Notes: a model not told the origin generated them from the sequence alone. A DNA stretch of 64,000 bases from Ruminococcus sp. 210702-SL.1.03 (GCF_020559915.1 NZ_JAJCLZ010000006.1:62001-126000); one strand, 5' to 3'; counted from the stretch's first letter, positions 30,488 through 39,128 are shown. Program-made: numbers and translations.

Positions 30488-33178
30488 ATGCAAAAAACAA
30501 AACTGACTGCCGCATTATGCGCTCTCTGTTTTGCTGCTTCCGCGCTGACGGGAGGGGTATCGGCGGAGTCCTCAAAGACGGAAAACGTCGTACCTAGCGG
30601 CGTTTTTGAAGTCACGATCGACGGCAGCACCTGCGACACGGCGAAAAATGACGCTTACCGCGGTTTCGGCTGCATATCGGCGAACAATTCTTCGCGGCTG
30701 CTGCTGGACTACATGGACGAGCAGCCCGAGGCGTATCAAAAGCTGCTGAACTGGTTGTTCGACCCGAATGGAGCTGTCAGAATGACCCATTTAAAGATCG
30801 AAATGGGCGCAGATGTCAACTCTTCTAGCGGTACTGAGCCGTCCACGATGCGTTCTGAGGAAGATGCTGTCAATGTTAGGCGCGGCGCGGGCTTTAGACT
30901 GGCGGCGGACGTTAAGGCTATCAACCCCGACGTTACGCTAGAACTGCTCTCTTGGGGTGCACCTGCTTTTATAAAAAATGGCAAAGGCGTTGACGGCGTT
31001 CGTGAGCTGAGGTACAAGTGGTTCAAGCAGACGCTTAACTCAGCTTACGAAACTTACGGGCTGGAATTTGACTACGTTGCACCGAATTTTAACGAAAAAT
31101 CTATCGACGCGGGGTGGATAAAATACTTCGCGAACACGCTTCATTCGGAAAAGGATACGCCGTATGAATATAAGAATATTAAGATAGTTGCCGCCGACCA
31201 AGATGCGCGCTACGACCTCGCTTCGATGATGCTGGAGGACAAAGATCTGATGGACGCGGTCGACGTCATCGGCATCCACTACACCTCGACGGCGGACGAA
31301 AACACGCTGAAATGCCGCGACAAGTACGGCAAGGAGCTTTGGTACAGCGAGGGTCTGCCGCCCGCGGGCGAGGCAAAATATGCCGCTACTGCCGACGGCT
31401 CGGGCATTTCCGGCGTGAACAGTATGCTCGATGTGGCGGGGTGCATCATAAATATGTACCCCAACGGCGGCTACACGATGTACGAGTTTCAGCCGCCTGT
31501 CGCCGCCTATTACAGCGGCGCGACCTACTATCCGAAGCAGCTTATTACAGCAAATCAGCCGTGGTCGGGCGCTTTGGAGGCGGGCGCGGGAATGTACCTC
31601 TGCGAGCATTTCAGTCTGTTCACCGAAAAGGGCTGGCAGTTTGTGAAGAGCGCTTGCGCGGGCGATGGTAAAGAGGAAAACCATGTGCTTTCCGAAACGA
31701 CGAACAACATCGTGACCCTCGCTGATCCGGAAACCGGCGACTACTCGGCGGTACTGGCGAACAACACGTCCACCGAGCGAAACTATACTTTTACGGTGAA
31801 AAATCTTGATCATGCTGCTTCCGCAGTGCAGGTATGGGAAACGCGCGGGCCGGACGATGGCGCTTATAACGAGAATTATCTAAAGAATATCATGGCGATA
31901 GAGCCTGAAAAATCCTCTGATGGCTATTCATACCAGTTATCCGTCAAGCCGTATTCGCTGGTTACTATCTCGACGCTGGAAGTCCAGCCCGTTGACCTCA
32001 CTGACGATACCCCGCAGGAGCGGCTGGCTCTGCCATATTCGGACGATTTTGAGTATGCAGACAAGGCTGAGGATTATTTGGAAGATCGCGGAAATGCGCC
32101 GCGCTACACTACCGACATGGGAGGGGCTTTCGAGGTCGAGCAGACGGACGAGGGCAACGTGCTGACTCAGCAGATCACTGACGATCTGCGCGGGATCGAG
32201 TGGGGCATGACTCCCGAGCCGGTCACCACGCTCGGCGACGACACTTGGGCGAATTACACCGTCAGCGCGAAGGTGAAGCTTGACGAAAACGGCGACAAGG
32301 AGTGCTACGCGGGCGTTGGTCTGCGGTACATCAACGCTTCGGCGAAGCTTTCACGCAGCGGCTATCGGCTGGAACTTGTGCGCACGGGCGACTGGCGGTT
32401 TTGCAGCAATTCCGAAACGCTCGCGGAGGGCAAGCTGGACAAATTTGATCCCGCGCTTTGGCATACTCTGACAGTTACGGCGCAGGGCGATGTTCTAACG
32501 GCGGCGGCCGACGGGGTGCAGGTGGCTTCGGTACCGCTGGAAAATGCGGCGGTCTTCTCGGGCAGAGCGGCGCTTTTCAGCTCCTACGACCGCAACAGTT
32601 TCGACGATCTAGCGGTGCTGCCAGCCGACATGACGAACTACGTTGTTCGCTGCGATGAGCTGGACGGCAGTGTGAAATTTGACGGCGATTGGGAACACAA
32701 TACGATGGATAGTTTTACCAATCACAACCGCACCGCTTCATACGCTTCTGACGGAAGCATGGCGGAGTTTGAATTTGATGGCGACAGCGCTGCGCTAATC
32801 GGTACGGCGAGCGAGGCGGTCATCACCGTTGAGCTTGACGGCAAGGTGGTCGCGGATAAGATCAAGGTCAACAGCGGCTCGAAGCAGGCGTTTTGGCGGC
32901 GCTACGGGCTGGGGATGGGCGACCATAAGCTGAAATTTACGGTTCATTCCGGCACGCTCGGCTTCGACGCTTACGAGTACGGCAGTATGACCGTCCTGCA
33001 AAACGGCGATCCAGACGGAGGAATGTTGAACGACAGCGGCATGGAAAAGTCGGCGATCTCAAATGAAAAGCAGACCGCGAACAGCCGCTCAACTGCGGCG
33101 ATAGCGGCGGTTGTAGGTGCGGCGGCGCTTGCGGCGATAATTATCAGCGTGAGAAAAAAGCGTAAAAACAAGGTATAA
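30488..33178 (+). CDS. GH59-type glycoside hydrolase with C-terminal membrane anchor
   Basis: An 896-residue secreted, membrane-tethered enzyme. Signal peptide 1-26 (ending VSA), catalytic barrel about 40-380, a beta-sandwich to about 500, a LamG/DUF1080-like domain about 515-710, another carbohydrate-binding-like domain about 715-855, then a hydrophobic helix about 868-888 and a basic tail RKKRKNKV. No LPxTG is present. The barrel matches family GH59 (galactocerebrosidase): YRGFGCISANNSSRLL, the acid/base in PNFNEKS (Glu203) and the nucleophile in LWYSEG (Glu288). Known GH59 enzymes act on beta-galactosides; substrate here may be a host glycan or plant galactan (inference). Own terminator downstream. 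Confidence 0.85.
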   Translation: MQKTKLTAALCALCFAASALTGGVSAESSKTENVVPSGVFEVTIDGSTCDTAKNDAYRGFGCISANNSSRLLLDYMDEQPEAYQKLLNWLFDPNGAVRMTHLKIEMGADVNSSSGTEPSTMRSEEDAVNVRRGAGFRLAADVKAINPDVTLELLSWGAPAFIKNGKGVDGVRELRYKWFKQTLNSAYETYGLEFDYVAPNFNEKSIDAGWIKYFANTLHSEKDTPYEYKNIKIVAADQDARYDLASMMLEDKDLMDAVDVIGIHYTSTADENTLKCRDKYGKELWYSEGLPPAGEAKYAATADGSGISGVNSMLDVAGCIINMYPNGGYTMYEFQPPVAAYYSGATYYPKQLITANQPWSGALEAGAGMYLCEHFSLFTEKGWQFVKSACAGDGKEENHVLSETTNNIVTLADPETGDYSAVLANNTSTERNYTFTVKNLDHAASAVQVWETRGPDDGAYNENYLKNIMAIEPEKSSDGYSYQLSVKPYSLVTISTLEVQPVDLTDDTPQERLALPYSDDFEYADKAEDYLEDRGNAPRYTTDMGGAFEVEQTDEGNVLTQQITDDLRGIEWGMTPEPVTTLGDDTWANYTVSAKVKLDENGDKECYAGVGLRYINASAKLSRSGYRLELVRTGDWRFCSNSETLAEGKLDKFDPALWHTLTVTAQGDVLTAAADGVQVASVPLENAAVFSGRAALFSSYDRNSFDDLAVLPADMTNYVVRCDELDGSVKFDGDWEHNTMDSFTNHNRTASYASDGSMAEFEFDGDSAALIGTASEAVITVELDGKVVADKIKVNSGSKQAFWRRYGLGMGDHKLKFTVHSGTLGFDAYEYGSMTVLQNGDPDGGMLNDSGMEKSAISNEKQTANSRSTAAIAAVVGAAALAAIIISVRKKRKNKV

Positions 33179-33185
33179 CTGAGAA

Positions 33186-33215
33186 ACGGACTTGCGAAAA
33201 CAAGTCCGTTTTTTT
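33186..33215 (+). terminator. Intrinsic terminator of the GH59 gene
   Basis: ACGGACTTG/CAAGTCCGT perfect stem (33186-33194 with 33201-33209), followed by seven T. It sits between two convergent genes; the minus-strand tail (TTTCTC) is a poorer terminator. Confidence 0.92.
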
Positions 33216-33229
33216 GTACATATGTGAAT

Positions 33230-33991
33230 TTAACCGCGGCTGAAAAACGTGTATTTTACTATCGCGAACCACTCGCGAACCCAGTAGGTCGGGGCGTAGC
33301 GCGGCTCGGTCTTGGAGGAAACGGCGTAGAGCGAAAGCCCGAGCCGCCTGCCGAGCATCGCGGCACGGTACTGGTGAAAGCTGTCGGTCGCGGCGGCAAC
33401 GGTCTGCGGCAGGTCGGCGGCCTTGATGATCTCGAGCGAAAAGCGCAGGTTCTGCATCGTGTCGCGCGAACTGTCTTCCATAAAAATTCGCGAGGGTTCA
33501 AGCCCGAGTTCGACGAGGTAGTCGCGCATCGCCTGCGCCTCGCTGATCTGCTCGTCCGCGCCTTGTCCGCCCGAAACTATGCAGACGGCGCGCGGGTTTT
33601 CGCGCAGGTAATCGTAGGCGGCGGCGAGTCGGCGGCGAAGCATTCGCGTGGGGCGCGTGCCTTTTACGCGGCAGCCGAGCACGATAACGGTGCAGGGCAG
33701 GGAAGTCGGCGGTCGGCGGCGCTGAGCAACATACATTTTTATGCTGAGTTTGGTAAAATAGACTATCGCGATCAGCATGAGCGTGCAGATCAGGACTACC
33801 AGCGCGAACTGCGGCGCGCCTTTTTGCGCAAATCGGCAGACGGCGGCGTTCACGTTTTGGAAATATACGGTATATATAAACAGCAGCACACCGCCGAAAA
33901 TGCCTGCTGCATTGCCCGAGCACACGCGCGGAAGCGGCACACAGAAAATTGATATGATGTATCCTGCAAGCATTATCGCTATATTTTGCAA
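33230..33991 (-). CDS. DUF218 (YdcF/SanA/ElyC-like) membrane protein
   Basis: A 253-residue protein with about three membrane helices in residues 1-85 (5-22, 29-45, 60-80) and a DUF218 domain from about 98 to 235. The domain hallmarks are IVLGCRVKGTRP (about 103-114), LRRRLAAAYDYL (about 118-129), CIVSGGQGADEQISEAQAM (about 137-155), the LEPSRIFMEDSSRDTMQNL (165-183) and the A-T-D-S-FHQYRA segment (about 202-211). E. coli members (ElyC, SanA) act in envelope integrity and undecaprenyl-lipid-linked steps; the reaction is unknown. Own promoter upstream, no clear terminator of its own. A ribosome site AAAAGGAG is present. Confidence 0.88.
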   Translation of the reverse strand: MQNIAIMLAGYIISIFCVPLPRVCSGNAAGIFGGVLLFIYTVYFQNVNAAVCRFAQKGAPQFALVVLICTLMLIAIVYFTKLSIKMYVAQRRRPPTSLPCTVIVLGCRVKGTRPTRMLRRRLAAAYDYLRENPRAVCIVSGGQGADEQISEAQAMRDYLVELGLEPSRIFMEDSSRDTMQNLRFSLEIIKAADLPQTVAAATDSFHQYRAAMLGRRLGLSLYAVSSKTEPRYAPTYWVREWFAIVKYTFFSRG

Positions 33992-34024
33992 ATTTTAAAA
34001 CTCCTTTTTGTGGTCATATACGCT

Positions 34025-34053
34025 ATTATACCACAGTTTCGCACGATTTACAA
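34025..34053 (-). promoter_or_regulatory. Promoter of the DUF218 gene
   Basis: Minus-strand TTGTAA (34048-34053), 17 bp, TATAAT (34025-34030), about 30 bases before the start codon. Confidence 0.8.
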
Positions 34054-34108
34054 GGTATAAATCTCGGCGGTAAGGGAAAAATATGCTGAAAAGAGAGGAG
34101 TTTTAGCG

Positions 34109-34411
34109 ATGAATGATTACAAAGATCTATCCGAATTACTTGAATCTGACAGCAGGGCGATGCGTTTTTACAATTCGCTGCCGCTGAGTTTACAGCAGAA
34201 AATGCACCGCGGCGGGGTGGGGGCGTTTGCGGAACTTTACAGCGCGGCGGGCGGCGGCATACCGAAGCACCGCGAAACGCTTGACCCTGCCGCTTCAGCG
34301 AACGAGTGTACGGGGCTGATTGCCGCGGGCGGCGAGCTTGGCGAGGACGAATGGGCGAAATACAATAATTTAGAGATTTTCGGCACTGGTGAAAATAATA
34401 GCCTTAACTAA
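34109..34411 (+). CDS. Small protein of unknown function
   Basis: A 100-residue soluble protein I do not recognise, with a good AGAGGAG site eight bases upstream. It looks helical in residues 1-50 (KDLSELLESDSRAMRFYNSLPLSLQQKM) and then Gly/Ala-rich. The segment MRFYNSLPLSLQQKM is reminiscent of short Clostridial regulatory or stress proteins but I cannot name a family. No signal peptide. Divergent from the DUF218 gene. No strong promoter found; the region between the two start codons is only 117 bases. Confidence 0.6.
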   Translation: MNDYKDLSELLESDSRAMRFYNSLPLSLQQKMHRGGVGAFAELYSAAGGGIPKHRETLDPAASANECTGLIAAGGELGEDEWAKYNNLEIFGTGENNSLN

Positions 34412-34605
34412 ATTAAACTGACTTTTTGACGCTGAACTTTCTGCAAGAAATTTCGGCGCTTGGCTGCGATAATTAGATCATTTCCGAGGGCAGCGACCAT
34501 CACTATCACCACGATAAACGTTGACTCACAGCATATGGCGTAAATCTCCGTATCTGCGATGATAGACAGCCTTGACGACACTCCGCGCGCCGCAGGCGCA
34601 TACTT
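34412..34605. other. Non-coding stretch, no supportable gene
   Basis: No ORF with a ribosome site or recognisable product. A 90-codon minus-strand frame at 34408-34680 lacks a ribosome site and a promoter, and it runs antisense through the permease remnant downstream, so I treat it as chance. The unannotated stretch continues to 34942 apart from the remnant. Confidence 0.6.
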
Positions 34606-34725
34606 TACAACAAAAGGCATTTTTTCATAGGAATAGTCATCTGCATAATACCTACACTGGTGATATTCCTGTTCCTGCAAAAATACATTTACAGCGGTTT
34701 GATATCGGGCGCTGTAAAAGAGTAA
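34606..34725 (+). pseudogene. C-terminal remnant of a MalG-like sugar ABC transporter permease
   Basis: A 39-residue open frame ending at TAA reads FFIGIVICIIPTLVIFLF then LQKYIYSGLISGAVKE. The last helix plus the (Q)KY-x(3)-GL-x-GAVK ending is the hallmark of the C-terminus of CUT1-family carbohydrate permeases such as MalG. The rest of the gene is missing: the same frame upstream is closed by a stop about 30 bases before the remnant, and other frames give no match. It is therefore a decayed fragment, and no binding protein or second permease gene is adjacent. A stop-to-stop minus-strand frame at 34689-34892 with protein-like composition but no Met may be debris of another gene. Confidence 0.6.
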
Positions 34726-34942
34726 CTCACGGCAATTCTGAAAGGTTTATCAGCGGCAAGTCTTAGCTTTTTCAACCATATAGCTTCCTGATCCGGTAAA
34801 TGACAGATGTTCGCGCTCACTTTAACAGAATTGCAGGTCGGCAGAGCGGCTGTCGGCAAAGGCTCGGCGAGATACGTCGGGCTTTTTTGCGTTTATGCCG
34901 TCAAACCGCCGCGAACGCTTGATTTTTTGTGTATAATATACA

Positions 34943-34971
34943 TTGCAATTTATAAGAATATGTAGTATAAT
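34943..34971 (+). promoter_or_regulatory. Promoter of the glycosyltransferase/ABC exporter operon
   Basis: TTGCAA (34943-34948), 17 bp, TATAAT (34966-34971). A second TATAAT lies at 34932-34937. Transcription would start near 34978, so the in-frame ATG at 34981 is too close to the RNA end to be the start codon. Confidence 0.75.
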
Positions 34972-35007
34972 TAAAATGATATGTTTAGTTTAAAGGAGGT
35001 CTGCAAA

Positions 35008-35835
35008 ATGGCTGAATTGCCGCAGTACACGGTTTCGATGTCGGTATACTCGGGCGAAAAGGCGGAGTTTCTCCGCGCCAGCTTAGAGAGTATGTTTTCG
35101 CAGACCCACCCCTGCCGCAGGCTGATACTGGTCTGCGACGGCGAGCTCGGCAAGGCGCTCGAGGGCGTGGTAGCCGAGTTTGAAAAGCGCTGCCCTCAGC
35201 AGCTTTGCGTGCTGAAAATGGATAAAAACAGCGGCGTAGGCGCGTGCGCGAATGCCGCGCTAAAAGCTGCCGATACCGAGTACATCGTGAAGATGGATTC
35301 TGACGACATCGCCCTGCCGCAGCGCTGCGAACGTCAGCTGCGGCTGATGGCGGAGCACCCTGAGCTTGATATGTGCGGCGCGTACATCGAGGAATTTGAC
35401 TCCGAAACGGGCGAGCCCATCGCCGTGAAGAGCACCCCCGAAAGCAACGACGAGATACGCGTTTACGCCCGCCGCCGCAATCCTTTTAATAATCAGACGC
35501 TGGTCTACAAAAAGTCGGCTGCTGAAAAAGCGGGCGGCTACTCGGAAGTGCGCCGCTGCGAGGACTACGATTTCGTGGTGAAAATGCTGGCTTCGGGGGC
35601 AGTAGGTGCGAACATACCCGAGGTGCTGGTGCGCTACCGCGTTACACGCGCAAACCTCAGCCGCCGCCGCAATTGGCGCAACACGCGCTCTTTTATATCG
35701 GTGCGCTGGCGGATATTCCGCTCGGGCTACTCGCGGCTGAGCGATTTCATAATTCCCTGCGCGGCGCAGCTTGCGCTTTTCGTGCTGCCGCAGTCGCTGA
35801 CGGGCAAGATCTACAAGAAATTCTTGAGGAAATAG
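35008..35835 (+). CDS. Family 2 glycosyltransferase
   Basis: A 275-residue GT2 enzyme, probably transferring a sugar from a nucleotide donor to an envelope polymer or its lipid carrier. The start at 35008 is chosen because AAAGGAGG lies just upstream of it; the upstream in-frame ATG coincides with the transcription start. Seen: the donor-binding YTVSMSVYSGEKAEFLRASLESMFSQT, the KMDSDDIALPQR metal site (DSDD) about residue 93, and the ED-Y motif CEDYDFVVKM about 180 as catalytic-base region. A hydrophobic C-terminus (about 235-262) may be membrane-associated. First gene of a five-gene envelope operon. Confidence 0.92.
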   Translation: MAELPQYTVSMSVYSGEKAEFLRASLESMFSQTHPCRRLILVCDGELGKALEGVVAEFEKRCPQQLCVLKMDKNSGVGACANAALKAADTEYIVKMDSDDIALPQRCERQLRLMAEHPELDMCGAYIEEFDSETGEPIAVKSTPESNDEIRVYARRRNPFNNQTLVYKKSAAEKAGGYSEVRRCEDYDFVVKMLASGAVGANIPEVLVRYRVTRANLSRRRNWRNTRSFISVRWRIFRSGYSRLSDFIIPCAAQLALFVLPQSLTGKIYKKFLRK

Positions 35836-35842
35836 TTAAAAT

Positions 35843-36958
35843 ATGTCAACTAAAAAGAGCGCGCTGAAACAATATCTGAAATACATTTTGCAGAAAACGC
35901 TGCTGCCGATTTGGTATAATTCCTGCCGAAGCAAGCCGATAGAGGAAAAACTGGTGCTTTTTGCCGACTTGAACGGCGACCGCCCGCCCGAAAGTATGCT
36001 GCCGCTGATGGCGGAACTGGAGAAGCGCGGGTACAGGTGCGAGGCGTGGTGCTGCGATTTCTCGGCGGCGGGCTTTGGCGGAATGCTCAAATTTATGCGC
36101 GCTTTCATGAAGCGGTACGCCGTGGCGCGCGGGCTGGTGATCTGCAACTATTTCGTGCCAGCGCATGCCTGCCGAAAGCGCTCCGAAACGCTGGCGGTGC
36201 AGCTCTGGCATTCCTGCGGCGCGCTGAAAAAATTCGGCTACTCCACGCCGGACGACATCCCGCCGAGCTACAAGGGCAGTGTTTCGCGCAACATCGACCT
36301 CGTTACCGTAAGCTCGCCCGCGTGCGTGCCGGTTTTTGAGGAGGCTTTTCGGCTGAAAAAAGGCGTGGCGCAGGCGCTGGGCGTTTGCCGTACAGACGTT
36401 TTTTTCGACGGCGAATATGCTGAAAAATGCCGCAAAAAGCTGCACGCCGCCGCTCCCAAAACGGTCGGAAAAAAAATTCTGCTCTACCTGCCGACTTTCC
36501 GCGGCGACGCTTCGCACGCTTACACAGTTGGCGTTGAGGAGGTCGAGGGGCTGAAAAAGGCGCTTGGCGAGGGCTGGCAGGTGGTCATCCGCGAGCACCC
36601 GCGCGTGAAAAACGGCGTTTGCGATCTGCCGCTGCTTTCGACAAACGAGCTGCTGCCGTGCGCCGATATGCTCATCACCGACTATTCTTCCGTGATATTT
36701 GAGTTTTCGCTGCTGGATAAACCAATGTTGCTTTGGTGCAAAGACTTGGAAGAATATCTCAGTGATCGCGATTTTTATCTCGATTTCAAGCGCGATATGC
36801 CGTGCCCTGTGATTACCGACGGCGAAAAGCTGGCGGCGGCAGTTACGGACGAGCTTGCGCACTTTGATAAGGGGCGTTACGCGGAATTTGTTAAGAAATA
36901 TATGTCTGCCTGCGACGGACACTCGACCGAGTGCGTGGCGGACGTTTTTGATAAATGA
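35843..36958 (+). CDS. CDP-glycerol/ribitol glycerophosphotransferase family protein (TagB/TarF-like)
   Basis: A 371-residue peripheral membrane enzyme of the Glyphos_transf family that transfers (poly)glycerol- or ribitol-phosphate units during wall teichoic acid or related polymer synthesis. Seen: basic N-terminus, QLWHSCGALKKFGYS (about 121-135, with the catalytic-type His), YLPTFRGD (about 211-218), IREHPR (about 250-255) and ITDYSSVIFEFSLLDKP (about 276-292), the CDP-alditol site. It follows the GT2 gene by seven bases. Its stop overlaps the start region of the ABC permease gene. Whether it is a primase or polymerase is not clear from sequence. Confidence 0.9.
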   Translation: MSTKKSALKQYLKYILQKTLLPIWYNSCRSKPIEEKLVLFADLNGDRPPESMLPLMAELEKRGYRCEAWCCDFSAAGFGGMLKFMRAFMKRYAVARGLVICNYFVPAHACRKRSETLAVQLWHSCGALKKFGYSTPDDIPPSYKGSVSRNIDLVTVSSPACVPVFEEAFRLKKGVAQALGVCRTDVFFDGEYAEKCRKKLHAAAPKTVGKKILLYLPTFRGDASHAYTVGVEEVEGLKKALGEGWQVVIREHPRVKNGVCDLPLLSTNELLPCADMLITDYSSVIFEFSLLDKPMLLWCKDLEEYLSDRDFYLDFKRDMPCPVITDGEKLAAAVTDELAHFDKGRYAEFVKKYMSACDGHSTECVADVFDK

Positions 36959-36975
36959 AAGGAAATTTGTTAGAT

Positions 36976-37839
36976 ATGGCTGAAAATACCAATTCAGAAT
37001 ATTTTTATACAACAAAAGGCGAAGAGAAAAGCGGACTTTCGATAATTTTCCGCGAGCACAAAGGGCAGGCGAAAAAGATCTTCCTGCTCTCGGTCAGCCA
37101 CCTGAAAAAGACGTACAGCGGCTCGCTGCTCGGCCCGCTTTGGGCGGTTATAAAGCCGACTTTCACGCTCTTCATACTGTGGTTCGCTTTCGCGGTGGGT
37201 CTGCGTCATTCCAATATAGTGGCTGGTTACCCAAGATTTTACTTCATGCTGGTCGGCTATGTGCCGTGGTTCTACATCAGCGAGGCGATACTCGGCGGCG
37301 CGCGCTCAATACGCAAAAACAAGCAGTATGTCACGAAACTCAGCTTCCCGATGTCGAACATAATGACTTTCACAAACCTTTCGGCGCTGTATATCCATAT
37401 TTTGCTGGCTGTGCTGATGTTCATCGTGCTCTGCGTGAGAGGTTACGCGCCGATGATCTACAATCTGCAATTTTTTTACTACTGCCCGCTGATGTTCCTT
37501 TTCTTCCTGATACTTACATGGACAACTGCGCCGATGTCGGCATTCAGCAAGGATTTTGAGAACCTTATCAGCTCGATAATGACGGGACTTTTCTGGCTGT
37601 CCGGAATTTTTTGGAGCACATACGACATTGAGAACCCTTTCATCAAAAAGCTGATGTATCTCAATCCTATCAATTATTTCATAAACGGATATAGGAAGTC
37701 ATTTTTGTATGGAATATCCATATTTGATGCAAATTACACGACAGAAACGGTGGTATTTTATGCCGAGATGCTGCTGTTGATACTGATGGGCAGCCACTAT
37801 TACAAGAAGCTGCGCCGCTTGATACCCGACGTGCTGTAA
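36976..37839 (+). CDS. ABC-2 type polysaccharide/teichoic acid export permease (TagG-like)
   Basis: A 287-residue membrane protein with six predicted helices (about 48-70, 75-95, 125-150, 160-182, 193-213, 255-275), matching Wzm/TagG permeases that carry undecaprenyl-linked polymers across the membrane with the ATPase encoded next. Motifs: SLLGPLWAVIKPTF (the conserved amphipathic entry), YVPWFYISEAI, and NPINYFINGYRKSFLYG near the end. Two starts are possible: ATG 36955, overlapping the previous stop, or ATG 36976 with AAAGGA in place; I chose the latter. Operon neighbour of the ATPase gene, 13 bases before it. Confidence 0.9.
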   Translation: MAENTNSEYFYTTKGEEKSGLSIIFREHKGQAKKIFLLSVSHLKKTYSGSLLGPLWAVIKPTFTLFILWFAFAVGLRHSNIVAGYPRFYFMLVGYVPWFYISEAILGGARSIRKNKQYVTKLSFPMSNIMTFTNLSALYIHILLAVLMFIVLCVRGYAPMIYNLQFFYYCPLMFLFFLILTWTTAPMSAFSKDFENLISSIMTGLFWLSGIFWSTYDIENPFIKKLMYLNPINYFINGYRKSFLYGISIFDANYTTETVVFYAEMLLLILMGSHYYKKLRRLIPDVL

Positions 37840-37852
37840 AGGAGTTGACATA

Positions 37853-38785
37853 TTGCAAATGGAAATCGAGGAAAATGTTGTAATAGAGGAAGCTCCCGAG
37901 GTCGAAACTCCGAGAGTTATCGACCGCAGCGGCGAGCCTGTTATAGAATTTGAAAACGTTGTAAAAAATTACTATCTCTACAAGAGCGGCAGAGAGCGTT
38001 TTAAGGCAATGTTCACGGGTAATAGGGGAGTGCGCCAGCACCCCGCGCTCGGCGGCGTTTCGTTCAAGATCTACGCGGGCGAATCTGTCGGCTTCATCGG
38101 CAGGAACGGCGCAGGAAAATCTACTATTTTGAAGATGATAACGGGCGTAAGCTACCCCACCAGCGGCGATGTTACCGTGCGCGGAAAGGTCGCGGCGCTG
38201 CTCGAGCTGACGGCGGGCTTTTCGCCCGAGATGACGGGCAGGGAGAACATCACGATGAAAGGCTACCTGCTGGGGCTGACCGATGACGACATCGCCGAGA
38301 TAGAGGACGACATCATTAATTTTGCCGACCTCGGCGAGTACATCGACCAGCCGGTGCTGACCTACTCGAGCGGCATGAAAATGCGCTTGGGCTTCGCAAT
38401 AAACATCAATATCCACCCCGACATTCTTGTGGTAGACGAGGCGCTGAGCGTTGGCGACTCCAGATTTAGAAAAAAATGCCGCAAGGCTATCAAGGCGCTG
38501 ATCGACACGGGCGTTACCGTGCTTTTCGTTTCACATTCGGCGGATGCGCTTAAATCGACCTGCGACCGCGCTATTTATCTGAAAGACGGCGGCGTGGAAT
38601 TTGACGGCACGGTGGACGACGCGCTGGAGCGTTACAACGCCGACATCGAGGAGATACGCCGCGTGCGCCGTGAGAAAAAGGAAGCGCGCCGCCAGCGTGT
38701 ACTGGAAAAGCGCGCAAAAAAACAGGCGAAGCTTGCCGCTCAGCAGGCGGAGCAGTCGGGCGAGGTGACTGAAAATGACGTTTGA
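37853..38785 (+). CDS. ABC transporter ATPase for polysaccharide/teichoic acid export (TagH/Wzt-like)
   Basis: A 310-residue ATPase partner of the permease. Walker A GRNGAGKST (about 83-91), the signature YSSGMKMRL (about 171-179), Walker B DILVVDEAL (about 191-199), H-loop VSHS (about 224-227). Unlike Wzt, the C-terminus is only a short Lys/Arg/Gln-rich coiled stretch (about 265-305), not a carbohydrate-binding domain. The start at 37853 is TTG with AAAGGAG eight bases upstream; an ATG two codons later is spaced less well. The last 11 bases overlap the next gene. Confidence 0.93.
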   Translation: MQMEIEENVVIEEAPEVETPRVIDRSGEPVIEFENVVKNYYLYKSGRERFKAMFTGNRGVRQHPALGGVSFKIYAGESVGFIGRNGAGKSTILKMITGVSYPTSGDVTVRGKVAALLELTAGFSPEMTGRENITMKGYLLGLTDDDIAEIEDDIINFADLGEYIDQPVLTYSSGMKMRLGFAININIHPDILVVDEALSVGDSRFRKKCRKAIKALIDTGVTVLFVSHSADALKSTCDRAIYLKDGGVEFDGTVDDALERYNADIEEIRRVRREKKEARRQRVLEKRAKKQAKLAAQQAEQSGEVTENDV

Positions 38786-39128
38786 AAAGCTTGAGATACT
38801 GCGTTCGGAGATGACGGACGAGGACATCGTGCGCGCCGATGAACTGACCGCGCTGCTCGAGATCGCCGCCGAAAAGCACCCGCACAAACGTCTGCCGCGC
38901 TCGTTTAGATTTATCGGGGCGGGGTTGGGCTGTATAGAGGTGCTCTGCATCGCGGGCGTTTACCGCATTTTCCGAAACGACGGCAGCGAACCGATGGAAA
39001 TTCTGCAATGCAAAGATATGCACGAATCATTCGTGAAACTTGCGCAGCTCATGTATGCGGGCATCGCCGAGCCGAACAGCGCCGAGGACTTTTTCGCCGA
39101 AGCGCAGAGCGCATTTTTGGAGGAGTAA
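38775..39128 (+). CDS. Small protein of unknown function in the exporter operon
   Basis: A 117-residue soluble protein I do not recognise. It starts inside the end of the ATPase gene (ATGACG overlap), so it is translationally coupled and probably belongs to the operon. The N-terminal 45 residues are highly charged and helical; a central glycine-rich hydrophobic segment (FRFIGAGLGCIEVLCIAGVYRIF, about 44-67) could be a short membrane hairpin or a buried beta segment; the C-terminus is acidic. The next gene has its own promoter. Confidence 0.7.
   Translation: MTFEKLEILRSEMTDEDIVRADELTALLEIAAEKHPHKRLPRSFRFIGAGLGCIEVLCIAGVYRIFRNDGSEPMEILQCKDMHESFVKLAQLMYAGIAEPNSAEDFFAEAQSAFLEE

Noticed and set aside
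34408..34680. A 90-codon minus-strand frame
   Set aside because: No ribosome site or promoter, and it overlaps the plus-strand MalG remnant, whose reading is far more convincing.
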